Shown: positions 7,901-14,306 of the stretch, piece after piece
How the letters are laid out: every line of letters begins with the position of its first letter
How positions within the stretch are numbered: position 1 is the first letter of the stretch
From: JANQKX01 sp039028695
GTDB lineage: Bacteria; Pseudomonadota; Alphaproteobacteria; Kiloniellales; Kiloniellaceae
Reading direction: 5' to 3'
Length of the DNA stretch: 25,332 nucleotides
NCBI GenBank assembly: GCA_039028695.1
Contig: JBCCHN010000073.1
Location: forward strand, 1 to 25,332
Notes under the pieces: model-generated
The model's input: only the letters and a program-made list of their open reading frames with translations
What the model was told of the DNA's origin: nothing
The model's database searches: none
Made by a program: the position numbers and the translations under genes

Positions 7901-9741
7901 ATATCGAAATCGTGAATCCAGACGGGTTCATGGTGTCCTGCCGGGCGGATAGGATAAGGCACCTCGCCGATGACTTTCAGACCCATGTTCTCGAGCATGG
8001 GCAGCACATCCGATAGGGGAACCGGGTCGCCCCCGACATAGAGCTTGAAATGTAGCGCGTGGTCGGGCTCGCCCTCACGATGATGCAGGTTCATGGCCAG
8101 ATCCTGCTCGGCAATGGCGTGCTCCACCAATCCGATATCCGCGCAGGCCGTCCTCTGGTCAAAATGGTCCTGATAGCCGGCAGGCAGTCCGCGCTCGAAG
8201 CGGCGTAGGGTTTTGATGCCCTGTTGCTCGCCCCGGGTCTCGACCAATGCATCCGCTAAAAGGTCGACCCACGAGCGTGCCGCTTCGGCCAGCTTTTCTT
8301 CCAGATTATTGACCGAGATACCGGGGAGGCGTTGCTTGCGCGTGGTGACGACAACATGAATACGGGCCAAGGCCGCGTCGCCCAGTTGGGTCGAATAGGT
8401 GGTTACCGAGCCGTCATAGGCCTCTGCCAATATATCTTGAAGCTTTAGACGCAGGTTAGTGTCATAGCGATCCCGCGGCACATAAATCATGCAGGACACA
8501 TAGCGCCCAAAAGAATCCTCGCGCACAAAAAGAGCCGTGCGTTGACGCTCTTGAAGATGAAGCACGCCAAGAGAGATCTTGAGCAGTTCTGCTTCGGAAA
8601 TCTCGAAAAGCTCATCGCGCGGATAGGTCTCGAGGATGTGCATGAGTGCCTTGCCGTCGTGGCTGCCCGGCGAAAAGCCGGAGCGGCGCATGACGTTGTC
8701 CACTTTCTCTCGCAGGAGAGGGATGGACCGGGGGCTGCGCGAATAGGCGGTGGAGGTAAAAAGGCCAACAAAGAGGCGCTCGCCCTGGACCTTGCCTTTT
8801 TTGTCAAAGACCTTGATGGCAATGGCATCCAAACGGGCGGGCCGGTGTATGTTCGAGCGCCGATTGGCTTTGGTGATTCGAAGAAGAACCGGGCTGCGCA
8901 CAAATTCGCGGATATCCCCCGGCAACTTACCCAGATTCCGCAAGCCTTCAAAAATGCGGAACTCCCGGTCGCGCAACAGGCCCAGCCCACTCTTGGGGTC
9001 GATCTTGGAGACCGCTTGGGCGCCCCGACCCTCGAACCGGTATTCCCGATAACCCAGAAAGGTAAAGTGGTCGTCGTCCATCCACTTTAAAAAAGCCGCG
9101 CCTTCCGCCGTCTCGGAATAGGGCAAGGGCGGCGGATTTTCCTCCAACTCAGCGACCAAGTCCCGACAACGCTGACGCATGCTGCGCCAATCCTCGACCG
9201 CCATGCGCACTTCATCGAGAACCATTTCCAAGTGGTTCTTGATATCGGGCAGGCGGTCGTCGCTTTGCTCGCTGATCTGCACATGCATAACCGATTCGGC
9301 AATGCTGCCCCGCGCGCCGGGCTCATCTTGCAGGGCAGTGAGCTTACCGCGCCCGTCCCGTTTTACCGCCATGATCGGATGGATCACCAAATGAACCTCG
9401 CCGCCAAGGCTATTGATGGCCGAGGTAATGGAATCGACCAGGAAGGGCATGTCGTCGTTGACGATTTCAATAATCGTGTGCGTGCTGTCCCAGCCATGGG
9501 TCTTGGGGTCGGGGTTGTAGACATTGACCTTGGCCGTCCCGGGCTTGCGCTGCTGCAGGGTATTCCACAAAGCAAGGGTTCCACCGGCCAGATTGGCAGG
9601 GGATTCACCGCGAACATCATCGGGCGGCACATTGGCAAAGAGTTTGCGGGTAAACTTATGAGCGATTTTGGATGAGCCACCCTTTGGCCGGGTTTTCAGC
9701 TCTTGAATGATTTGATTGATGTGCTTTGAGATCTCGGCCAT
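4918..9741 (-). CDS. gdhB: Large NAD-dependent glutamate dehydrogenase
   Basis: This 1607-residue protein belongs to the giant bacterial NAD-GDH class (about 1600 residues, pfam Bac_GDH), which oxidises L-glutamate to 2-oxoglutarate and ammonia with NAD. The first several hundred residues correspond to the regulatory ACT-like part. The catalytic region holds [31 protein letters not shown] (near residue 840-850), [19 protein letters not shown] (near 978-996) and [12 protein letters not shown] (near 1090-1100). The ATG at 9741 is preceded by GGGGGAG (complement of 9749-9755) with 7-base spacing, a strong ribosome site. Members of this class are often allosteric (activated by aspartate or arginine), but that cannot be read from this sequence. 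The gene is monocistronic by layout: a LysR gene lies 146 bases upstream on the same strand. The symbol is by analogy with characterised members. Confidence 0.95.
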   Translation of the reverse strand: [1607 protein letters not shown]

Positions 9742-9829
9742 GAATTAGCTCCCCCTGGCAACGACAGCGCCTCGACGACACCCCTTTTTCGGGCCTTTCC
9801 AACATAGTTAACAAAATCCAGGTCGTTCG

Positions 9830-9845
9830 GACAGCAAAAGCTGTC
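9830..9845 (-). promoter_or_regulatory. Short hairpin between the LysR gene and gdh
   Basis: GACAGC-AAAA-GCTGTC is a 6-bp perfect stem with a 4-base loop, 42 bases past the LysR stop and about 90 bases upstream of the gdh start (minus strand). No T-tract follows in the minus direction, so it may be a Rho-dependent end, an operator or chance. Confidence 0.3.
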
Positions 9846-9887
9846 TCAATCCGGTAACCGAACGCGCCTTTTCTGCAATCCTTTGCG

Positions 9888-10790
9888 TCAGTCATTGAGG
9901 ACGCTGTTCGCGCGCAAGCGGTCCACCGCCAGATTGACGAAGGCGCGCACCTTTGCATTGGCCTGGCGACCCTCGAGATGAATGATGCTGACGCTCACCG
10001 GATCGGATTCAAAGGGCTGCAAAACCACTTGCAGGGAGCCCGCTGTAAGCTCTTCGCTGATTTGATAGGACATGACTCGGGTCAGGCCGAAGCCCTGTAC
10101 GGCCGCGGCGATGGCACCGCCGTTTTGACTGACCTCCAAGCGGGCAGAGAGCTTGACCGCTTGCTTCCTACCATCAGCCTCAAAGCGCCAAGTGGCAGAG
10201 GGTTCCACCGCCGAGGCCAGAATGATCTCGTGATCCGTTAAATCGGCCGGTGTTTGAGGTGTACCCCGGCGCGCCAAATAGGCGGGCGCGCCACAGACCA
10301 CCCGACGGATCGTTCCCACCTTGGAGGCATAGAAGCTGGAATCCCGCAAGGGTCCGATGCGCACCGCCACATCGAAACCCTCTTCGAGAAGGTTGACAAC
10401 CCGATCCTGAAAAACCGCGCGCAAGGTCACATCAGGATAAAGGTCCAAGTATTCAGTTATAATCGGCACAACATGCTTTTGACCAAAGAGGGTGGGCGCG
10501 GTCAGGGATAACAGGCCCCGCGGCGCAGCATAGCTACCCGAGACCGCGGCTTCGGCCTCCGCAACCTCCTCTAAGATGCGCTTACAATCTACGAGATAGC
10601 GATTGCCGGGCTCGGTCAAGCGCACATGGCGGGTGGTCCGATTGAACAAACGCACCCCGAGAGAGGCTTCAAGCTGAGCAATGGACCGGCTTACCGCCGG
10701 CGCGGACAGCTTCAGGGATCGGCTCGCCGCCACAAAACTTTGTTGATCCGCCGCTTCAACAAATATCCGCATGGTCTCAAGCTTGTCCAC
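9888..10790 (-). CDS. LysR-family transcriptional regulator
   Basis: A full-length 300-residue LysR protein. The N-terminal winged helix-turn-helix is plain: MRIFVEAADQQSFVAASRSL, then LSAPAVSRSIAQLEASLGVRLFNRTTR and VRLTEPG. The C-terminal substrate-binding fold includes GLLSLTAPTLFG, EGFDVAVRIGPL and AVQGFGLTRVMSYQI, most like the AaeR/DsdC-like 'LysR substrate-binding' branch common in proteobacteria. It starts at GTG 10790 with GAGG 5 bases upstream. It is divergent from an AhpD-like gene at 10929, and the AT-rich region between them has LysR-type dyads. The classical inference is that it controls its own gene and the divergent trio. The inducer is unknown. A role in controlling gdh, the next gene on the same strand, is possible but not supported by any site. 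Confidence 0.95.
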   Translation of the reverse strand: MDKLETMRIFVEAADQQSFVAASRSLKLSAPAVSRSIAQLEASLGVRLFNRTTRHVRLTEPGNRYLVDCKRILEEVAEAEAAVSGSYAAPRGLLSLTAPTLFGQKHVVPIITEYLDLYPDVTLRAVFQDRVVNLLEEGFDVAVRIGPLRDSSFYASKVGTIRRVVCGAPAYLARRGTPQTPADLTDHEIILASAVEPSATWRFEADGRKQAVKLSARLEVSQNGGAIAAAVQGFGLTRVMSYQISEELTAGSLQVVLQPFESDPVSVSIIHLEGRQANAKVRAFVNLAVDRLRANSVLND

Positions 10791-10928
10791 GGCGACCTCA
10801 AACCAGGGAACATATTATTTCAATATATGTAATAATAAGTTTTAAAATCAACGTATTATTTTTTTCTTAGTCAACAATATATTCACAGTCACAACATGTT
10901 ATCGCACCCCAAACCATAGGAGACTGTC
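10791..10928. promoter_or_regulatory. Divergent AT-rich promoter region with a LysR-type T-N11-A dyad
   Basis: This stretch is much richer in A/T than the flanking genes. ATATT-N5-AATAT (10812-10826) contains T10813-N11-A10825, the usual LysR-box form, and lies close to the regulator's own start, as expected for autoregulation. In addition TATTATT occurs at 10813-10819 and 10854-10860 with its inverted form AATAATA at 10831-10837. AGGAGA at 10918-10923 is the ribosome site for the rightward gene. Which dyad the regulator binds is inference; the repeats themselves are seen directly. Confidence 0.55.
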
Positions 10929-11477
10929 ATGTCACGCATCCCCACCCCCGCCACGATCGACGACGCCCCCGACACCTCGAAAAATGCGCTGGAAGCCGTC
11001 AACAAGGTGTTGGGCAGCGTTCCCAACCTCTTCCGCATCACGGCCAACAGCCCCAAGACCTTGGAGGGATACCTAGGACTGAACGGAGCACTGGGCGCCG
11101 GCTCCTTGTCGGCGAAAACCCGCGAGCGCATTGCCTTGGCCGTTGCCGAGATCAATGGCTGCGGCTATTGCCTGGCGGCACACAACTACCTGGGCACAAA
11201 TCTGGCCAAATTGACTGCGGAAGAGATCGAGGCGGCCCGTCGGGGCACCTCCGGCGACACCAAAGCGGCCGCCGCCGTCGAGTTCGCGGTCAAGATTACC
11301 CGCAATCGGGGCAAGGTCTCACAGGCCGATGTTGAAACCGTGCGCGCGGCCGGCTACAGCGACGGCGAGATCGTTGAAATCGTCGGCAATGTTGCCCTCA
11401 ACACCCTAACCAACTACCTCAACGAGGTTTTGGGTACCGAGATCGATTTTCCGGCCGTTGAATCCTTGGCGGCTTAA
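10929..11477 (+). CDS. AhpD-like / carboxymuconolactone decarboxylase family peroxidase-related protein
   Basis: This 182-residue protein carries the AhpD signature: Glu66, then Cys78-x2-Cys81-x3-His85 in the stretch AEINGCGYCLAAHNYLG. In AhpD this set forms a thiol-disulfide centre with peroxidase activity; other members of the superfamily are decarboxylases without the cysteine pair. With both cysteines, Glu and His present, a redox role is more likely than ring-opening decarboxylation. The ATG at 10929 has AGGAGA 5 bases upstream. It is the first gene of a rightward set (with a DUF1348 and a PPOX-fold gene) divergent from a LysR regulator, and is probably under that regulator. The stop codon lies in a 13-base tandem duplication. 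The physiological substrate is unknown. Confidence 0.9.
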   Translation: MSRIPTPATIDDAPDTSKNALEAVNKVLGSVPNLFRITANSPKTLEGYLGLNGALGAGSLSAKTRERIALAVAEINGCGYCLAAHNYLGTNLAKLTAEEIEAARRGTSGDTKAAAAVEFAVKITRNRGKVSQADVETVRAAGYSDGEIVEIVGNVALNTLTNYLNEVLGTEIDFPAVESLAA

Positions 11478-11494
11478 TTCTGCGGCTTAATTCT
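11469..11494 (+). repeat. Perfect 13-bp tandem duplication across a stop codon
   Basis: GCGGCTTAATTCT occurs twice head to tail (11469-11481 and 11482-11494). The first copy encodes the last two alanines and the stop of the AhpD-like gene; the second is the immediate 3' untranslated sequence. It looks like a recent slippage duplication with no effect on the protein. Confidence 0.9.
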
Positions 11495-11497
11495 AAC

Positions 11498-11549
11498 GTG
11501 GCGGGTGGTGCGCCGCGCGACCCGCCCCTTTCCTGCTGCCACTTTTTTT
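11498..11549 (+). terminator. Terminator-like structure with alternative stems, before the DUF1348 gene
   Basis: GGCGGGT (11500-11506) pairs with ACCCGCC (11520-11526) as a 7-bp GC-rich stem. GTGGC (11498-11502) can instead pair with GCCAC (11538-11542), which is directly followed by seven T residues (11543-11549). The two pairings share bases 11500-11502 and are at least partly exclusive. This could be a partial terminator that lowers expression of the downstream genes. Folding was judged by eye only. Confidence 0.4.
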
Positions 11550-11565
11550 AAAAGGAGTCCCCAGC

Positions 11566-12030
11566 ATGTCTCGGCCACCCCTCCCTCCCTTCACCAAGGA
11601 AACGGCGATTGAAAAAATTCGCCTCGCAGAAGACGGTTGGAACAGCCGCGATCCCGAAAAGGTCTCCTTGGCCTATACCGTGGATTGCCCTTGGCGCAAC
11701 CGGGCGGAGTTCGCCACCGGGCGCGATGAGATCGTGCAACTGCTCACCCGCAAATGGACCCGCGAATTGGATTACCGGCTCATTAAGGAGCTGTGGGCCT
11801 TTCGGGAAAACCGGATTGCCGTGCGATTTGCCTATGAATTCCATGACGATTCCGGCCAATGGTTCCGAGCTTACGGCAACGAAAACTGGGAGTTCGCCTC
11901 GGATGGCCTAATGCGCCGCCGGATCGCCAGCATCAACGAGCATGTGATCAAGCCGGAGGATCGGAAATTTCATTGGCCCCTAGGCCGCCGGCCCGATGAC
12001 CACCCAGGCTTGAGCGATCTGGACCTTTAA
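11566..12030 (+). CDS. DUF1348 family protein (NTF2/SnoaL-like fold)
   Basis: The 154-residue product matches the DUF1348 family almost end to end: PPLPPFTKETAIEKIRLAE, WRNRAEF, RELDYRLIKELWAF, AVRFAYEFHDDSGQWFRAYG, NENWEF, and the C-terminal RKFHWPLGRRPDDHPGLSDL. The fold is the NTF2-like cone, which usually has a deep pocket for a small ligand; no activity is established for this family. No signal peptide is present, so it is cytoplasmic. AAGGAG at 11553-11558 gives a strong ribosome site 7 bases before the ATG. It lies 88 bases after the AhpD-like gene and 32 bases before the PPOX-fold gene, consistent with one transcript divergent from the LysR gene, unless the hairpin ahead of it separates them. 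Confidence 0.92.
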   Translation: MSRPPLPPFTKETAIEKIRLAEDGWNSRDPEKVSLAYTVDCPWRNRAEFATGRDEIVQLLTRKWTRELDYRLIKELWAFRENRIAVRFAYEFHDDSGQWFRAYGNENWEFASDGLMRRRIASINEHVIKPEDRKFHWPLGRRPDDHPGLSDLDL

Positions 12031-12062
12031 GGACAGGTGCCCGTTTCGGAGGATCGAAGATA

Positions 12063-12692
12063 ATGACCTATTCCAGCGACATCGCTTTCACCGACACCAT
12101 CAAGGGCATCCAAAGCCGCAAGGGGTCGAGGGACCTCTATGCGCGCATGGAGGAAAAAGGTGGCTGGCGGACCGAAATTACGCCAGATCTGGCAACTTAT
12201 ATCGCCGCTCAGCGGAGCGTCTTTCTGGCCACTGCGAACACCAATGGTCAGCCTTACATCCAGCATCGGGGCGGCCCGCCGGGCTTTTTGAAGGTTCTTA
12301 GCGAGAAGACCATTGCCTTTGCCGACTTTAAGGGCAACCGACAGTACATCAGTCAAGGCAACCTTGAGCAAAACGCCCAGGCCTTCCTGTTCCTTATCGA
12401 CTATACCAATAAGACCCGGATCAAAATCTGGGGCACGGCGCGCGTGGTTGAGGATCGCCCCGACCTCATGGCGGAGCTCATGCCCAACCGAGAAGACTAT
12501 CGTGCCCGCCCGGAGCAGGTGATCATCTTCACCGTTAAGGCCTGGGACGCCAACTGCCCCCAACACATTCCGCTGCGCTTCGAGCAAGAGGATGTGGAAA
12601 GGGCCTTGGCCCTGAGAGACACGCGCATCGCCGAATTGGAAGCGGAGATTGCCGCGTTAAAGGGTGAATCCCCCGAAACACCGACCCAATAG
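12063..12692 (+). CDS. Pyridoxamine 5'-phosphate oxidase-fold (FMN-binding split barrel) protein
   Basis: A 209-residue protein with the PPOX-type split-barrel core: SVFLATANTNGQPYIQHRGG, then IAFADFKGNRQYISQGNL, AFLFLIDY and RIKIWGTARVVED. The family binds FMN, F420 or sometimes haem and acts as a flavin reductase or oxidase; it is not PdxH itself. The C-terminal 40 residues (VERALALRDTRIAELEAEIA and on) look like a short coiled coil, as in a subgroup of these proteins. Start ATG 12063 has GGAGGA at 12048-12053. It ends the rightward set with the AhpD-like and DUF1348 genes, suggesting a shared redox or detoxification job under the LysR protein. The substrate is unknown. Confidence 0.88.
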   Translation: MTYSSDIAFTDTIKGIQSRKGSRDLYARMEEKGGWRTEITPDLATYIAAQRSVFLATANTNGQPYIQHRGGPPGFLKVLSEKTIAFADFKGNRQYISQGNLEQNAQAFLFLIDYTNKTRIKIWGTARVVEDRPDLMAELMPNREDYRARPEQVIIFTVKAWDANCPQHIPLRFEQEDVERALALRDTRIAELEAEIAALKGESPETPTQ

Positions 12693-12699
12693 ACCAGAC

Positions 12700-12888
12700 A
12701 AAGAACGTGCAAGAGTTCGACAGGCAATGCGCCCTGCCATCCCAATCCATCAGGCCTTCAAATTTCACAGGGTCTTCCGGGCTCATGGACCGGACCTCAC
12801 CCAGGCCCAGCGTGTATCCTTGGGTGAGCGCGAATTTAGTGCTTGCCGGCAAGTCCGTGACCACAAAAGCCGTCGATTCCAAAAACAT
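12700..12888 (-). pseudogene. Possible gene remnant or unrecognised small protein
   Basis: From ATG 12888 leftward, a frame reads MFLESTAFVVTDLPASTKFA, then a stretch with TQGYTLGLGEV, SPEDPVKFEGLMDWDGR and CLSNSCTFF. Third codon positions are clearly G/C-rich (about two thirds) and the residues look protein-like, unlike typical intergenic translation. No family is recognised. The frame has no stop where expected; it runs on antisense into the PPOX-fold gene as far as 12535, where it looks like shadow sequence. There is no good ribosome site. It may be a decayed gene whose end was lost, a real small gene with an odd end, or chance. The left coordinate given is where protein-like sequence fades, not a stop codon. 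Confidence 0.25.
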
Positions 12889-12975
12889 ATCCCGTTTTAG
12901 TCGTATATTAAACTGCGATACTAACAATGCGAGGGATCAGGCAAAAGATTCACAAACCTTCTCGTTCATGGCCAA

Positions 12976-13003
12976 TTGACTTTTTAAACTTTTTACCTAA
13001 AAC
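12976..13003 (+). promoter_or_regulatory. Candidate promoter for the cold-shock gene
   Basis: TTGACT (12976-12981) and TAAAAC (12998-13003) are 16 bases apart. Transcription from here would give a leader of roughly 140 bases, in keeping with the long structured leaders of many cspA-type mRNAs. Not verified. Confidence 0.4.
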
Positions 13004-13152
13004 ACTGCACCGCGTGTTGCATTCGATTTGCGCTACCTAAATGACCGCTCTGCCGGTTTACTTATTTATCCTCTGACAATGTAAGCGTACCCAAAAGCAT
13101 GCCGGCGATCTCGGCGGTGTGTGACTTCTAAATCCTGTTAGGGGAACGAAAG

Positions 13153-13362
13153 ATGCCTATCGGTACAGTCAAGTTTTTCAATACCACCAAGGGCTATGGC
13201 TTTATTCAACCGGAAGACGGCTCGAAGGATGCCTTCGTGCATATCACCGCGATCGAGCGGGCGGGCCTGAGCAGCCTCAGCGAGGGACAGAAAGTTTCTT
13301 ATGAGTTGCAGCCGGGACGGAACGGCAAGTCGTCCGCAGAAAACCTGTCTTTGGTCGACTAA
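13153..13362 (+). CDS. Cold-shock protein, CspA family
   Basis: A 69-residue single cold-shock domain. It starts MPIGTVKFFNTTKGYGFI and has RNP1 as KGYGFI (13-18) and RNP2 as DAFVHI (26-31), the two nucleic-acid-binding strands. Such proteins bind single-stranded RNA and DNA and relieve mRNA secondary structure, at low temperature or constitutively. AGGGGAA just upstream of ATG 13153 gives a good ribosome site. A long leader precedes it, and a GNRA-loop hairpin follows the stop. It appears monocistronic; the next feature is a tRNA on the other strand. Whether it is cold-induced cannot be read from the coding sequence. Confidence 0.96.
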   Translation: MPIGTVKFFNTTKGYGFIQPEDGSKDAFVHITAIERAGLSSLSEGQKVSYELQPGRNGKSSAENLSLVD

Positions 13363-13372
13363 ACTCGGGTGC

Positions 13373-13398
13373 GCCGGTTTCCGGAGACGGAGACCGGC
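13373..13398 (+). terminator. Stable hairpin after the cold-shock gene
   Basis: GCCGGTTTCCG (13373-13383) pairs with CGGAGACCGGC (13388-13398): 11 bp with one G-U pair, closed by GAGA, a GNRA tetraloop. It lies 10 bases after the stop. No T-tract follows, so it may protect the 3' end or support Rho-dependent termination rather than act as a classic intrinsic terminator. Confidence 0.5.
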
Positions 13399-13515
13399 CA
13401 TTACCCCATTCTCTCCGGCCCCTGTATACGTGGACCCAATATCCTGGGACACAGCAGTATCCGGGTGCACCGCTCCCTAGCGGGTTTCGATATCCAATTG
13501 GAATCTGGGAGAAAA

Positions 13516-13590
13516 TGGAGCGGGCGATGAGATTCGAACTCACGACATCAACCTTGGCAAGGTTGCGCTCTACCCCTGAGCTACGCCCGC
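13516..13590 (-). tRNA. tRNA-Gly (anticodon GCC)
   Basis: On the minus strand the sequence begins GCGGGCGTAGCTCAGGGGTAG and folds as a cloverleaf. The acceptor stem is GCGGGCG with CGCCCGC. The anticodon stem-loop is CAACC-TTGCCAA-GGTTG, giving anticodon GCC. The T-loop is GTTCGAATC. A discriminator T and an encoded CCA (complement of 13516-13518) follow, for 75 bases in total. It reads GGC/GGT glycine codons. It lies between the cold-shock gene and the YbaK/ProX-type gene, which both run the other way. Confidence 0.97.
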
Positions 13591-13603
13591 ATCAGCGACG
13601 GGG

Positions 13604-13632
13604 GAGATAGCGCCTTTAGCCCGGCATTGCAA
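13604..13632 (-). promoter_or_regulatory. Candidate promoter for tRNA-Gly
   Basis: On the minus strand, TTGCAA (13627-13632) and TATCTC (complement of 13604-13609) are 17 bases apart. The -10 element ends 13 bases before the mature tRNA 5' end. The spacing is right for a sigma-70-type promoter. Confidence 0.4.
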
Positions 13633-13721
13633 GTGATTTTAAAAAGGCCTTACCATCACGAAGGTGAAAAGTGCCAAAGGGGCCAAGAGGGTTGAACGAG
13701 GTCGAAGGGACTGTCACAGCC

Positions 13722-14306
13722 ATGGCGGCACCGGACCAGAAAAAGGTCAGCACCAGCCTCCCCACATCGCCCGAAGCGCTCTATGGGCGGTTGCGCGATT
13801 TGGAGATTCCTTACGAATCCCATGAGCACGCGCCGGTTTTTACCGTGGAGGAGTCCAAGGCCTTACCGGTGCAATTGCCGGGCGCGCACATCAAAAACCT
13901 GTTTCTTCGCAACAAAAAGGGCCGCATGTGGCTGGTGGTCTGTCAGGAAGACCGCAAAATCGATTTGAAGGCACTGGGCGAGCGGCTGGGCGCCGGGCGC
14001 CTGTCCTTCGGCAGCCCGGCCCGCTTGATGGACCACCTGGGCGTCCTGCCCGGCTCTGTTACGCCTTTGGCCATTGTCAACGATATTCAAGGCCTGGTGC
14101 AGGTGGTTTTGGATCGCTCTCTACTGGATCATGAGGTGGTCAACTGCCACCCCCTGGTTAATCACATGACCACAGTCCTCAAGGTCAGTGATTTGCAACG
14201 TTTTCTGGCGCTGGAAGATCACCCGCCAGAGCTATTGAGTTTCGACGACGGTGCTTTCTCAGCCGGGAACCGATCAACCAGGCCCCCCGCTAAAAAGAGC
14301 CAATAG
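13722..14306 (+). CDS. YbaK/ProX-type aminoacyl-tRNA editing (prolyl-tRNA deacylase-like) protein
   Basis: The protein (194 residues from ATG 13722) has the YbaK/'ProRS-associated domain': HAPVFTVEESKAL, LPGAHIKNLFLRNKKG (Lys58-Asn59), MWLVV, DLKALGERLGAGRLSFGSP, LGVLPGSVTPLAI and HPLVNHMTT. Free-standing ProX-type members hydrolyse mischarged Ala-tRNA(Pro), protecting translation. The frame is open to a GTG at 13671 with AAGGTG ahead of it, so a form 17 residues longer is possible. The later ATG was chosen because family resemblance begins after it. The C-terminal 30 residues (FSAGNRSTRPPAKKSQ) extend past the usual domain end and look disordered. It is not tightly linked to neighbours: about 140 bases separate it from the thioredoxin-TPR gene. 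Confidence 0.9.
   Translation: MAAPDQKKVSTSLPTSPEALYGRLRDLEIPYESHEHAPVFTVEESKALPVQLPGAHIKNLFLRNKKGRMWLVVCQEDRKIDLKALGERLGAGRLSFGSPARLMDHLGVLPGSVTPLAIVNDIQGLVQVVLDRSLLDHEVVNCHPLVNHMTTVLKVSDLQRFLALEDHPPELLSFDDGAFSAGNRSTRPPAKKSQ

Larger units (their letters stand above)
12693..13152. other. 460-bp gap: possible gene remnant on the minus strand, then the cold-shock gene leader
   Basis: The left half (to about 12890) has an open minus-strand frame with coding-like composition, described separately. The right half (12900-13152) is A/T-richer and holds a candidate promoter for the cold-shock gene and a long leader. No RNA gene was recognised by eye. Confidence 0.5.

Noticed and set aside
13483..13500. 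TCCAATTGGA palindrome next to tRNA-Gly as a possible attachment site for an integrated element
   Set aside because: No integrase gene and no duplicated tRNA 3' end are present nearby; the flanking genes are ordinary chromosomal ones.
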